Shown: positions 39,864 through 49,400, counted from the first letter of the stretch. The stretch: 64,000 nt of DNA from Flavivirga aquimarina (GCF_030540835.1 NZ_JAUOEK010000178.1:21841-85840), one strand, 5' to 3'. Numbers and translations: made by a program. Notes: generated by a model from the sequence alone, not told the origin.

Positions 39864-40928
39864 TTAGTTCTTTCTATCATTTTTCAACATTTCACCTACT
39901 TCCTTTAAAATTTTTGCAGATTCTTTTGGAATTTTGCCATCGCCATCTGGACCAACATTTAGTAAAAAATTACCGCCCTTCCCATGAATGTCTTTTAGTT
40001 TTTCATAAACCTCTTCGGCACGTTTCCAATCTTTATCTTTTATTTTAAAACCCCAAGAATCGTTCATGGTATAACAGGCTTCCCAATAATGTTTTAATGT
40101 AGAATCTGGATGAAATTGTTCGGGTGTCCCAAAATCTTTTTTGAATATTTTACGCTTTGAAACTCTATTATTGATAATAATTTCAGGTTTAAGTTCCCTT
40201 ATGTATTGATACAAATCATTACCATCTTCAAGTGTCCACCAGTCTGTCCAATCGCCATCAAACCACAATATTTCAGTATCATAGTTTTCTATTAATTCCT
40301 TAATTTGATTCTTCATATATTGAACATACTCTTGTTTTTTACCTTCCTTCATTTTTGGTTGTCCCCAATTCCTTTTAGAGGTTTCAGTATCAATAGTTAC
40401 ATGTTGAGATGGGTGATGCCAATCTATAATGCTATAATAAGTACCAAAGTGAATCCCTTCTTTTTTACAGGCATCAGCTAATTCTTTTATAAAATCGCGC
40501 CCTTTCATAGGCGTTTTTGCAATATCAAAATCTGTATATTCTGAATTCCATAAGCAAAAACCTTCATGGTGTTTTGTGGTAACCACCAAATACTTCATAC
40601 CAGCTTTTTTTGCTAATTTCACAATCTTATTAGCATCAAAATTTTTAGGATTCCAAGTATCCATTAATTTAGCGTATTCTTCTGTTGGTATATCTTGGTT
40701 TCCTTGAATCCATTCTGCATATCTACCTTCATCATTCCCTTTGTATATACCACCCAATTGACTATATAAACCAAAATGGATAAACATGCCATATTTTGCA
40801 TCATTAAACCATGCCATTCTTTGGCTAAAATCGGCCTCAGATTCTTCCAGATAATTAATTTTTACCTGGGCATACCCAGATATTATAACTAATAGCAGCA
40901 TAAAAAACGTTACATATAGCTTCTTCAT
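39864..40928 (-). CDS. GH29 alpha-L-fucosidase, short form
   Basis: A 354-residue exported enzyme (signal about 1-20, SGYA-QV). Landmarks are DAKYGMFIHFGLYS (43-56), VTTKHHEGFCLWNS (116-129), FGTYYSIIDWHHPS (161-174) and the nucleophile region ILWFDGDWTDWW with Asp224. It ends soon after the barrel (LLNVGPDGDGKIP near 325) and so lacks the C-terminal beta domain of most GH29 proteins, which may open the active site to larger substrates. It lies between the 710-residue unknown and a GlcNAc-6-sulfatase-like gene with 22-29 bp spacing. Confidence 0.94.
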   Translation of the reverse strand: MKKLYVTFFMLLLVIISGYAQVKINYLEESEADFSQRMAWFNDAKYGMFIHFGLYSQLGGIYKGNDEGRYAEWIQGNQDIPTEEYAKLMDTWNPKNFDANKIVKLAKKAGMKYLVVTTKHHEGFCLWNSEYTDFDIAKTPMKGRDFIKELADACKKEGIHFGTYYSIIDWHHPSQHVTIDTETSKRNWGQPKMKEGKKQEYVQYMKNQIKELIENYDTEILWFDGDWTDWWTLEDGNDLYQYIRELKPEIIINNRVSKRKIFKKDFGTPEQFHPDSTLKHYWEACYTMNDSWGFKIKDKDWKRAEEVYEKLKDIHGKGGNFLLNVGPDGDGKIPKESAKILKEVGEMLKNDRKN

Positions 40929-40950
40929 TTTGTTATATTTTAATTGGTCT

Positions 40951-42558
40951 TTAGTTTTTTTTCTTTGCTTTTGCTTTCAAATATTGTTCTAAATGATATG
41001 CATTAAGTTCATCATTATCGCCATATTTAGTTCTCATGGCTTCCAAATGCTTATGCATATCTTCCTTAACTTTTGCATAAGATGGATCATTATAAACGTT
41101 TGTCATTTCGGAAGGATCTTTTTCTAAATCGTATAATTCCCATAAATCAATATCATAATAAAAATGAATTAATTTATAACGATCTGTTCTAACTCCATAG
41201 TGACGTTTTACATGATGTTCTCCTGGAAATTCGTAATAGGTATAGTAAATAGCATCCCGCCACTCACTAGCTTCTCCATTTACTAGTTTTCTAAAAGATT
41301 CTCCTTGAATACTCTCATCAATATCTACTCCGGCATAATCTAAAAATGTGGGTGCAAAATCTAAATTTTGTACCAAATCATCAATTACTGTACCAGCTTT
41401 AATTTCTTTAGGATATTTAATTAATAAAGGGGTTCTAAACGATTCTTCGTACATAAATCGCTTATCAAACCAACCATGTTCTCCTAAATAAAATCCTTGA
41501 TCTGAGGTATATACAACTATCGTGTTTTCTTCAAGTCCATTTTCTTTTAAATAATCTAAAACTTCACCAACACCATCATCAACCGACTGAATGGTTCTTA
41601 AGTAGTCTTTCATGTATCTGTTATACTTCCACAGAGCCAAGTCTTTTCCTTCTAATTTTTTAGATTTGAAATCTTCAATAATAGGATCGTAATGTGCATC
41701 CCAAGCTGCTTTTTGCTTCTCATCCATTCTATTATACTGTCCTTGAAAAGCATTTCTATATTTTGTTTTTATATCTCCTTCTTTATCTAACATCTTCAAA
41801 TCGTACACTAAATCCATGTCTTTGTAAATACCCATTTCATGTTTAGCTGCAGCTGGTCTCCCTTCATAGGTATCAAAAAAATTCGCTGGTGGGTCAAATG
41901 TTTTATTTGCGAACGAGTCTAAATATTTTTCTTCTGGCATCCAAGTCCTGTGTGGTGCTTTTTGGTGGTATAACAATAGGAAAGGCTTCTCTTTATCTCT
42001 TTTATTATTTAACCAATCTAAGGCAATATCTGTAGTTACTTGTGTTACGTATCCTGGGTATTTCTTTTTTACACCATTCTCAATAAAGTCTGGCGCATAA
42101 TATTGTCCTTGCCCTGGAAGTACATTGGAATAATTAAACCCTTGTGGTAAACCTTTTAAATGAATTTTTCCAACTAGCGCTGTTTGGTAACCTGATTTTT
42201 GTAGGGCTTTTGCAAAGTTATCTTGATCCCAATTAAAAGGGTCTATATTATCTACCTTTCCATTTATATGGCTATGTTTACCTGTAAGCATAACGGCTCT
42301 ACTAGGTGCGCAGATAGAATTTGTTACAAAGCCTCTATTAAAAATAGCACCTTCGTTTGCTATTCTATCAATATTGGGTGTGTTATTTAATTTATGCCCA
42401 TAAGCACTGATGGCTTGATACGCATGATCATCACTCATGATGAAAACGATGTTTGGTCGCTTTGGCTTTTCTTCTTTTGTTTCTTTTGCTTTTTTGCAAC
42501 TTACCATTGCAAGAACTAAACACAATAAAAAACTAATTTGCTTTAATTTTATTTTCAT
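40951..42558 (-). CDS. S1-family sulfatase, N-acetylglucosamine-6-sulfatase-like, lipoprotein
   Basis: A 535-residue sulfatase with lipobox AMVSC (Cys21). The formylglycine motif is CAPSR from Cys83 in TNSICAPSRAVMLTGKHSHINGK. Metal sites are FIMSDDHAYQAISAYGH (39-55) and VVYTSDQGFYLGEHGWFDKRF. It is the close relative of the sulfatase at 30246. The SDDHAYQA opening and the HINGK stretch resemble S1_11 enzymes that desulfate GlcNAc-6-sulfate, an inference from family memory. Located directly before a GH92 gene in the transcription order, with 9 bp between them. Confidence 0.94.
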   Translation of the reverse strand: MKIKLKQISFLLCLVLAMVSCKKAKETKEEKPKRPNIVFIMSDDHAYQAISAYGHKLNNTPNIDRIANEGAIFNRGFVTNSICAPSRAVMLTGKHSHINGKVDNIDPFNWDQDNFAKALQKSGYQTALVGKIHLKGLPQGFNYSNVLPGQGQYYAPDFIENGVKKKYPGYVTQVTTDIALDWLNNKRDKEKPFLLLYHQKAPHRTWMPEEKYLDSFANKTFDPPANFFDTYEGRPAAAKHEMGIYKDMDLVYDLKMLDKEGDIKTKYRNAFQGQYNRMDEKQKAAWDAHYDPIIEDFKSKKLEGKDLALWKYNRYMKDYLRTIQSVDDGVGEVLDYLKENGLEENTIVVYTSDQGFYLGEHGWFDKRFMYEESFRTPLLIKYPKEIKAGTVIDDLVQNLDFAPTFLDYAGVDIDESIQGESFRKLVNGEASEWRDAIYYTYYEFPGEHHVKRHYGVRTDRYKLIHFYYDIDLWELYDLEKDPSEMTNVYNDPSYAKVKEDMHKHLEAMRTKYGDNDELNAYHLEQYLKAKAKKKN

Positions 42559-42567
42559 CTGTTTATT

Positions 42568-44811
42568 TTATTTTTTAGGATTAGGCCCCATTTCTAACTC
42601 TAAAACGCCTCCATTTACAATCTCTTCGTGGGTGATCCAGTAACGTTTTAATGAATGCCCGTTAAGTTTAATGGATTGTATATAGATGTTTTCTTTAGAG
42701 TTATTTTTAGTCATTACTGTAAATGTTTTTCCTGGATAGTATTTAGAGTCTAAACTGACTTCTATTTTATCATATACTGGGCTGGTAATTTGGTATTTGT
42801 TATCTCCTAGTGATGCGGGATAAATACCCATCATAGAATATACTAACCATGCCGACATAGTTCCTGTATCATCATTTCCAGGTAATCCTTTGGGTTTATT
42901 TTTAAAATATTGATTGGCCAGATGTCTTACTGTTTTTTGGCTTCTCCATGCTTCACCTTTTACATAGTTAAACCAAAATGGGTAAGCAATATCTGGTTCG
43001 TTCGCCATATCAAATTGATTGTCATCAAACACTTTCTGTAATTGGTTGACGAAATTTTCATCTCCTCCCATTAATTTCTTAAGTCCTTTTATATCGTGAG
43101 GTATCATAAATGCATATTGCCAGGCATTACCTTCTATATATCCTACACTTTTAGTGAAATTTGCTCCTGCTAAAGGGTTAAAAGGTTCGTAAAAAGTACC
43201 ATCTGGATTTCTAGGCCTTAGTAGATTATAATTCTTATCGAATAGTTTTTTATATGAAAGTGACCGCTTTTTAAATGTTTTATAATCTTCGGTTTTCCCC
43301 AATGCTTTTGCTAACATGGCAATGGAATAATCTGCAGCATTATATTCTTGAGTTGTAGAAACTGATCCTACTGAGCTTGTAGTTAAATAACCTTTTTCTA
43401 TATAATCTTTTAGCCCCGGTCGCAATGGGTTGTTTTCTATTTGATTGGCGCTTTTCAGCATCGCCCCATAGGCCTTTTCAACATCAAAATCTTGAATACC
43501 TTTTAAATAGGTATCTGTAATAACTATACTTGCCGGATCTCCAACCATGGTAAACGTCTCGGTTGAATTTAATTCCCATTTGGGCAACCAACCATTTTCA
43601 TCATACATAGCCAACATGCTTTTTATCATGTTTGACTGTTGTTGTGGGTATACCAAAGACATTAATTGATGTAAATTTCTATAGGTGTCCCATAATGAAA
43701 AAACGGTGTATCGTGTGCCTGTCGTGTTGCTTATTTTACCTGTTTTAATTTCTGGATATTCACCATTAAAATCATTTAAAGTATTTGGATGAATTAATGT
43801 GTGGTATAGCGCTGTATAAAAGTTAATTTTATCTTCTTCTGATCCGCCTTCTACTTTTATTTTTGAAAGTAATTGATTCCATTCGTTAAATGTTTCTTTA
43901 TAAATGGTTTCAAATGACTTATCGGACGTTTCTTCTTCTAAATTTTCTCTCGCATTTTCAATGCTAACATAGGAGACTCCTATTTTCACCTCAACGGTTT
44001 CTTGTTTTGAGAAATTATAGGTAAAATAAGTGCCTATACTATCGCCTACAACCATTTTGGTGGCGTTATCCATGATACGGGTTTTTCCATTATAGGTCAT
44101 CCATTCAGCTTCTGCACCTTCATACAAACGCGGTTTTTTCCAAACACCAAACTTGTCTGCTGGTTTTGAAAATTTAGCTACAAAGTAAACTGGATATGCC
44201 GATTCTGGATTGTTATAACAGAATGACCCAACGCTACGCATACCTTCAATTTCTGTAGAAGATATTATTTTAACCATAGCACCTTCTTCATTGGTAAGCC
44301 CTAAACCTAAGTTTAATAGTATATTGGATTGTCCTTCTGGAAATGTGAACTTACTAACTCCAACTCGTTTTGATGTTGTAAATTCGGTTTTGATATTGTA
44401 CTTGTCTAATGTATTGCTGTAATAGCCTGCTTTAGCTACTTCATCGGAATATGTTGATCCGTATTTTAAATGGTTCGTTTCTACTTTACCTGTAGTCGGC
44501 ATAACTAAAATAACACCTAAATCTGGGCAGCCCACTCCACTGAGGTTTACTTGACTAAAACCTGTTAAAAATGTGTTTTCATGCACGTACGGATTAGAAA
44601 GCCACATACTATCTTTTTCCATTATGTTTTGCTTGCCTGCTACATTAAAGGGTGCTATACTTGCCATTCCTCTGGGCGCTACAGGTCCTGGATATGTTGC
44701 TCCAAAATTTGAAGTTCCTATAAAAGGGTTTACATAATTAGCTACATCTTGCGATGCTACACCTGTAACATTGCAAAAAACAAAAAGTAACAAAAGGACT
44801 ACTTTATACAT
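42568..44811 (-). CDS. GH92 alpha-mannosidase, divergent motif variant
   Basis: A 747-residue protein with a signal peptide (about 1-20, VTGVASQD). It opens YVNPFIGTSNFGATYPGPVAPRG, a GH92 start, but its catalytic-domain motifs differ from the other four: NEPDIAYPFWF (about 604) in place of NEPxHHxxY, and GNDDTGTMSAW (645-655) in place of GNEDxGQMSAW. The two His of the NEPxHH motif are therefore absent. Within GH92 such differences go with different linkage preferences, so this enzyme may cut a linkage other than alpha-1,2. The C-terminal strand segment GGVLELEMGPNP matches the 17768 protein. It lies beside the glycosylasparaginase gene. Confidence 0.93.
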   Translation of the reverse strand: MYKVVLLLLFVFCNVTGVASQDVANYVNPFIGTSNFGATYPGPVAPRGMASIAPFNVAGKQNIMEKDSMWLSNPYVHENTFLTGFSQVNLSGVGCPDLGVILVMPTTGKVETNHLKYGSTYSDEVAKAGYYSNTLDKYNIKTEFTTSKRVGVSKFTFPEGQSNILLNLGLGLTNEEGAMVKIISSTEIEGMRSVGSFCYNNPESAYPVYFVAKFSKPADKFGVWKKPRLYEGAEAEWMTYNGKTRIMDNATKMVVGDSIGTYFTYNFSKQETVEVKIGVSYVSIENARENLEEETSDKSFETIYKETFNEWNQLLSKIKVEGGSEEDKINFYTALYHTLIHPNTLNDFNGEYPEIKTGKISNTTGTRYTVFSLWDTYRNLHQLMSLVYPQQQSNMIKSMLAMYDENGWLPKWELNSTETFTMVGDPASIVITDTYLKGIQDFDVEKAYGAMLKSANQIENNPLRPGLKDYIEKGYLTTSSVGSVSTTQEYNAADYSIAMLAKALGKTEDYKTFKKRSLSYKKLFDKNYNLLRPRNPDGTFYEPFNPLAGANFTKSVGYIEGNAWQYAFMIPHDIKGLKKLMGGDENFVNQLQKVFDDNQFDMANEPDIAYPFWFNYVKGEAWRSQKTVRHLANQYFKNKPKGLPGNDDTGTMSAWLVYSMMGIYPASLGDNKYQITSPVYDKIEVSLDSKYYPGKTFTVMTKNNSKENIYIQSIKLNGHSLKRYWITHEEIVNGGVLELEMGPNPKK

Positions 44812-44831
44812 TCGATTTTTTATTTTTATTA

Positions 44832-45842
44832 TTATTCTTTCACCATTTTAGATGCTGCAGATTCCATTCTGTTCCCTTCTATAGTATCATATACAGCATA
44901 ATTAAATCCGGGTCTTATGCTATAGCCTGCATGTTCGCCTTGCTTATTAATAGCTATAAATCCAACTTGTAGGTATTCCATATCTTTATGGTTTTTATGC
45001 TTGTTATAAATGCGTTCCACGATCTCCTTACAGGCTTCAAAGGGTGTTTTTCCTTGACGCATTAATTCGACAACCATAGCGCTTCCCGATGTTCTTATAA
45101 CTGCTTCTCCTAAACCTGTAGCGGCGGCAGCTCCTACATCATTATCTAAAAACAGACCGGCACCAATAATAGGCGAATCTCCTACTCTACCATGCATTTT
45201 CCATGCTGCTCCACTTGTTGTACAGCCACCGGATAAATTACCTGCTTCATCAAGGGCCAACATACTAATTGTATCGTGGTTCTCTATATTTATTACTGGT
45301 TTATATTTCGAATTTTCCAGCCATTTTTTCCATCTTTCTTTTGACTTTTCCGTGAGCAAATTCTCTTCTTTAAAACCTTCTGATAACGCAAATTGTAATG
45401 CGCCTTTACCAGATAGCATTACATGGGGCGTATTTTCCAATACTTTTTTTGCTACTGCTATGGGATGTTTTATGCCTTGTAAAAAGGATACTGAACCACA
45501 GTCACTGTTATGATCCATAATACAGGCATCTAGGGTTACTTTTCCCTCTCTATCGGGCAGTCCGCCATAGCCTACACTTTGTACGTTGGGATCTGCTTCC
45601 GAAATTCCTACACCAGATACAATGGCATCTAATGCTGGTTTTTTACTTTTTAGTTGTTTCCATGCTTCTTCATTAGCTGCTAGACCGTGTCTCCAAGTAG
45701 AAATTATTATAGGCTTTTTTTGTGTTTTCACACTTGCCACGCCACTATGTTTTTCTTCAGCTGATTTACCGCAATTTAAAACGGTACTTATACCGATAGT
45801 TCCTATAGTAGCTTTTTTTATAAAATCTCTTCTACTTGACAT
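44832..45842 (-). CDS. N4-(beta-N-acetylglucosaminyl)-L-asparaginase (glycosylasparaginase), Tat-exported
   Basis: A 336-residue Ntn-hydrolase that splits the GlcNAc-Asn bond of N-glycans once the asparagine is free of flanking peptide. The N-terminus has a twin-arginine signal (SRRDFIKKATIGTIG), pointing to export of the folded protein. The autoprocessing site is NHD-TISML, giving Thr191 as the new N-terminal nucleophile. The downstream GGCTTSG and HGRVGDSPIIGAGLFLDN stretches match the flavobacterial and human enzymes. It is the clearest indication that the locus handles Asn-linked glycans. It lies between a GH92 and a GHL10-type gene, 6-20 bp apart. Confidence 0.95.
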   Translation of the reverse strand: MSSRRDFIKKATIGTIGISTVLNCGKSAEEKHSGVASVKTQKKPIIISTWRHGLAANEEAWKQLKSKKPALDAIVSGVGISEADPNVQSVGYGGLPDREGKVTLDACIMDHNSDCGSVSFLQGIKHPIAVAKKVLENTPHVMLSGKGALQFALSEGFKEENLLTEKSKERWKKWLENSKYKPVINIENHDTISMLALDEAGNLSGGCTTSGAAWKMHGRVGDSPIIGAGLFLDNDVGAAAATGLGEAVIRTSGSAMVVELMRQGKTPFEACKEIVERIYNKHKNHKDMEYLQVGFIAINKQGEHAGYSIRPGFNYAVYDTIEGNRMESAASKMVKE

Positions 45843-45848
45843 GTATTT

Positions 45849-46958
45849 TTACTCTTTTGAATTTTTTATAATTTCAAACTGCTTATCAGTAAGCGTATAA
45901 TCATCAAAAAACGCTACTCCGGAAGCGCCATTATCTTTTGCTAATTGTATGGCCGATTTTAAACCTATTGGGGTTAACTTAGGTGTATACAAACCGGTGT
46001 GCAGTTCTACTTGCTTGCCTTCTAAATCTTTTACACCTTGTTGTGTTGCGTACCCGATCCAATCCAATTCTTCATTATAAAAATTATAATAAATCATAGG
46101 TAATACCATATCTATACTCCATTTATCCCAACGTTGACGTACCATATGGTCTGCCATTTCTGGATATGGAAAAACAGCTGCACTTAATTTCTTATTATGT
46201 TTATGAACTATAGTATATGCCTCGTCTACCAAAGATTTTATTTCGTTTAAACGAAAATTTTTCCATTCTATATCTATAGCTGGGTTTTTCATTTCTCTAG
46301 GGTCTTTATGGTGTAGCTTTATAAACTTTTCTACACTGGCATCAGAATAATCGAAATCAAAATCTGGTAATTCTTCTTCTTGTTTTAAATCATATTTAGG
46401 AAGTAATCCTATAGGTAAATACACATCTGGGTAGCGGATGTAATCTAAATGTACACTACTAACTCCTTCTACTTTAGCTAAACCTTCAACTAGACTTAAA
46501 ATATGTTTTCTAGCATCTGGATGGCTTGGGGATAACCACTGATAATAATTCACATAAGGGCGCTCATCAAAACACGACTTTCCACTTCTGCTCACCATAT
46601 ACCAATCTGGATGTTGTAGGGCTATGGAGTCTCCTGGTCTGTTAGTGGTAAACATCCATGCATGTACTTCTAACCCTGCCGCTTTAGCTAATGGTGTTAA
46701 TCGGTTTAACAGTTTAGGGTCTGCTCCTGTATTCATTAAAACGGCATCTATGCCGTTACTTTTTAATTTATTGAAATGTACCGTATAAGCAGAATCAGAT
46801 TTTTTGTTCCCAACAGTCATCCAGTTCCAATATTTGAATTTTGACTCTTGCTCTGTTGTTTCTTTAGTTTCGGTTATTTCTTCTTTAACTTTTTCTTTGG
46901 TATTGCATGATACCATACTAAGTAAAATGCAAAAAAATGTTATTCTTAGTACGTTCAT
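45849..46958 (-). CDS. GHL10-type putative glycoside hydrolase, lipoprotein
   Basis: About 369 residues from the Met at 46958, chosen because it begins a clean lipoprotein signal (LRITFFCILLSMVSC) and removes an overlap with the upstream gene; the frame runs to 47000. The protein fits the GHL10 (DUF187-like) barrel family: NGIDAVLMNTGAD, LEVHAWMFTTNRPGD, YYQWLSPSHPDARKHIL, VSSVHLDYIRYPDVY and DMVLPMIYYNF. The LDYIRYP motif and the acidic residues at strand ends are usual for the family; no activity is firmly established for most members. It follows the CBM9-like gene and precedes glycosylasparaginase, so it may act on the glycan core. Confidence 0.85.
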   Translation of the reverse strand: MNVLRITFFCILLSMVSCNTKEKVKEEITETKETTEQESKFKYWNWMTVGNKKSDSAYTVHFNKLKSNGIDAVLMNTGADPKLLNRLTPLAKAAGLEVHAWMFTTNRPGDSIALQHPDWYMVSRSGKSCFDERPYVNYYQWLSPSHPDARKHILSLVEGLAKVEGVSSVHLDYIRYPDVYLPIGLLPKYDLKQEEELPDFDFDYSDASVEKFIKLHHKDPREMKNPAIDIEWKNFRLNEIKSLVDEAYTIVHKHNKKLSAAVFPYPEMADHMVRQRWDKWSIDMVLPMIYYNFYNEELDWIGYATQQGVKDLEGKQVELHTGLYTPKLTPIGLKSAIQLAKDNGASGVAFFDDYTLTDKQFEIIKNSKE

Positions 46959-46965
46959 ATTTAAT

Positions 46966-48036
46966 TTATTTTGATATAAATTTTCCATTTTCTTTAACAA
47001 TCAATAATTTATTTGTGTAAGGACTTCTAACTGATAAATTCCATCCTGTACTATGGTTTTCAAGTATTGGTTTTAGCTCTTTTCCATGAACTTTAATAGG
47101 TGTGTTTGTTAAACTATCTATCGAGGTAAAATAACTGCCATGTTTTTTATAATGTGCATTTTGAACTCGGTACATCTTATACAATTCCCACTTTATTTTT
47201 TCGTCTTTGGGAATGGCAAAACTATCTAATTCTCCAACTTGTGTTGAGGAAAAGTAAACATATCCCCATTTTTCTGGTTCATGCATATTAATAACTCCTA
47301 ATGGAGACCACACCCAATTATACTCATGCAAAAGTTTACCTTTTTCGTCTCTCTTTCTTTCGTACGTTCCATCTGTAACTTGAAAATCCCAATTCACTCT
47401 GGAAAAATTAACTCTCCAAAATTTATCTGTTGGCACATTTTTCTGAAAATATCCGGTTTTATAAGCTGCCCATGGTATGGCCATTTCTAGAACCCATCCT
47501 GCATCTATATCGTTTGGGTTATTAAGTGTTCCGTTTACTTTTACTGCCGACTTTAAGCCTGTTATATTCCAATCATTTAAAACCGCATTCTCATTTCTGT
47601 ATGGTTTTGTTATAAACAAATCCCAGGCGGTGTTTAAAGCATTTATTTCCAATTCGTAATAATTATGGGTATCTCCATCTGGATCTATAAAAACCTCAAA
47701 ATCATTATTATAAAAAATAATGGTATCTCTTTTCTTTAAACTCGCCCACACATGGGGTTCTTCCATTTTCGCCAATATATAGAAATAGGTGTCGTCCCAT
47801 AACATTTTTACCTGTGTTTTATATTTAGGCTGTTTTTCTCCTTCTATATCGATAAAAGAATCTGACCAATCTGCTTTACGCCATGCATCATCTATATCAT
47901 CACCATCAATTTTAATTTTTTCAGATGTTTTGTATGCTATATAGTTTTTTGGTATTATTTCTTTACTCGATTGCGCACAATTGGTTAAGGAAATACTCCC
48001 AAATAATAAGGCTAAGAATTTAACTTTTAAATGCAT
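46966..48036 (-). CDS. CBM9-like carbohydrate-binding lipoprotein
   Basis: A 356-residue protein with lipobox SLTNC (Cys20). Residues about 35-235 match the CBM9/DOMON-like fold seen in many Bacteroidota surface proteins: KIDGDDIDDAWRKADW, VKMLWDDTYFYILAKMEEPHVWASL, NNDFEVFIDPDGDTHNYYELEINALNTAWDL and WRVNFSRVNWDFQV. The C-terminal 100 residues (LYKMYRVQNAHYKKHGSYFTS) have no motif I recognise. No catalytic residues are apparent, so it probably binds sugar. It lies between GH130 and GHL10 genes, spaced 7-9 bp. Confidence 0.88.
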   Translation of the reverse strand: MHLKVKFLALLFGSISLTNCAQSSKEIIPKNYIAYKTSEKIKIDGDDIDDAWRKADWSDSFIDIEGEKQPKYKTQVKMLWDDTYFYILAKMEEPHVWASLKKRDTIIFYNNDFEVFIDPDGDTHNYYELEINALNTAWDLFITKPYRNENAVLNDWNITGLKSAVKVNGTLNNPNDIDAGWVLEMAIPWAAYKTGYFQKNVPTDKFWRVNFSRVNWDFQVTDGTYERKRDEKGKLLHEYNWVWSPLGVINMHEPEKWGYVYFSSTQVGELDSFAIPKDEKIKWELYKMYRVQNAHYKKHGSYFTSIDSLTNTPIKVHGKELKPILENHSTGWNLSVRSPYTNKLLIVKENGKFISK

Positions 48037-48045
48037 ACATCTATA

Positions 48046-49011
48046 TTATAAACTATTGTCTTTAGTAAATTTAATGATTTCACTAATTCTTCCAAATGCC
48101 AGAGCGACAACTGTATCTGCAGCACCATAATAGACTGCTAATTTATCTTGTTCTATATCGTGTAAAGCTGCACATGGAAACACTACATTGGGTACGTCTC
48201 CAACTTGCTCATATATTTCGGCAGGTCCTAACAAATAAGGTTGTGTTCTATATTTAACTTTATCGGGTTCATTTTCATCTAAAATAGCCGCACCCATAGT
48301 ATATCGAAACCCATTGCACGTGTTTATTACACCATGATATATCATAAGCCATCCTTCTTTAGTAAGTATAGGAATTGGTCCTGCACCAACTTTTGTACAT
48401 TGCCAAGCACTATCTTCAAATTTGGTTGCTTTCATAACACATCGATGTTCTCCCCAATACTTCATATCTGGGCTATAGCTTATGTATATATCACCAAATG
48501 CGGTATGCCCATTATCACTTGGCCTGCTTAACATAGCGTATTTACCGTTTATTTTTTGAGGAAATAATACACCGTTTCTATTAAAAGGCAAAAATGCATT
48601 TTCGCATTGAAAAAACTCTTTAAAATCAAAGGTGTACCCAATACCTATTGTTGGTCCATGATATCCATTACACCAGGTAATCCAGTACCTATCTTCTATA
48701 AAAACAACACGTGGGTCGTATTTATAATCGGAATCGATCATTTGGGTGTTTCCAGCTTTCATTTTTATTGGGTCGTGATTTATATCCCAATGGATGCCAT
48801 CTTTGCTAAAGCCAGCAAAAATATTCATTTGTACTGCTTTATTATCGCATCTAAAAACACCTGCAAAACCATCTTTATAGGGAACGACTGCACTATTAAA
48901 AACACTATTGGATGACGGTATGGCATATCTATCTATTATGGGGTTAGCATGGTAACGCCACATAACGTCTTTACAATTTTCCGGCTTATCTTGCCATGGA
49001 ATTGAATTCAT
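48046..49011 (-). CDS. GH130 mannoside phosphorylase
   Basis: A 321-residue protein without signal peptide, so cytoplasmic. The five-bladed propeller family is shown by the segments [96 protein letters not shown] and [24 protein letters not shown]130 enzymes use phosphate to cut beta-mannosides, giving mannose-1-phosphate; this form resembles those acting on Man-beta-1,4-GlcNAc of the N-glycan core or beta-1,4-mannooligosaccharides. With the symporter upstream it would form an import-and-phosphorolyse step. Its first nine codons were copied into the small ORF just upstream. Confidence 0.92.
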   Translation of the reverse strand: MNSIPWQDKPENCKDVMWRYHANPIIDRYAIPSSNSVFNSAVVPYKDGFAGVFRCDNKAVQMNIFAGFSKDGIHWDINHDPIKMKAGNTQMIDSDYKYDPRVVFIEDRYWITWCNGYHGPTIGIGYTFDFKEFFQCENAFLPFNRNGVLFPQKINGKYAMLSRPSDNGHTAFGDIYISYSPDMKYWGEHRCVMKATKFEDSAWQCTKVGAGPIPILTKEGWLMIYHGVINTCNGFRYTMGAAILDENEPDKVKYRTQPYLLGPAEIYEQVGDVPNVVFPCAALHDIEQDKLAVYYGAADTVVALAFGRISEIIKFTKDNSL

Positions 49012-49400
49012 ATTCTGTATTAATTTTATATATATTTTGTTTTATCTAACCAGGTATATTTTAAAATGATTGATGTTATAATAAATACACTTAGTGCCAT
49101 TAGAGCTTTATAAAAATCTTTCATCATAAAAAATATTGGTAATAAAATCATGCTTGATTGCCAAATAATACCAAGCATACAGTTCAACCTATTTTGCTTT
49201 GTAATTGAATTCATAATCAGTATTAATTTTTATATTTTCTAACTTTATCTAACCAGGTGTACTTTAAAACGATTGAGGTTATAACAAATACACTTAATGT
49301 CATTAAAGTTTTAGGGTAATCTCTTATCATAAAAAATATTGGCAATAAAATCATACTTGATTGCCAAATAATTCCAATGATACAATTTAACATATCACTT
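49001..49400. repeat. 203-bp tandem duplication across the symporter/GH130 junction
   Basis: ATTGAATTCAT at 49001 recurs at 49204 and TAACCAGG at 49047 recurs at 49250, both a period of 203 bp. Sequence between is conserved with substitutions. The unit comprises the first codons of GH130, the intergenic spacer and about the last 53 codons of the symporter. Confidence 0.85.
49026..49214 (-). CDS. 62-residue chimeric fragment of the SSS symporter C-terminus
   Basis: Residues about 10-60 match the last 50 residues of the symporter ([15 protein letters not shown], then LKYTWLDK), while residues 1-9 (MNSITKQNR) match the GH130 start (MNSIPWQDK). It arose by the 203-bp tandem duplication. It encodes two hydrophobic segments and keeps an open frame despite substitutions, but has no obvious independent function and is probably a remnant. 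It lies in the same direction between the symporter (8 bp) and GH130 (14 bp). Confidence 0.55.
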   Translation of the reverse strand: MNSITKQNRLNCMLGIIWQSSMILLPIFFMMKDFYKALMALSVFIITSIILKYTWLDKTKYI

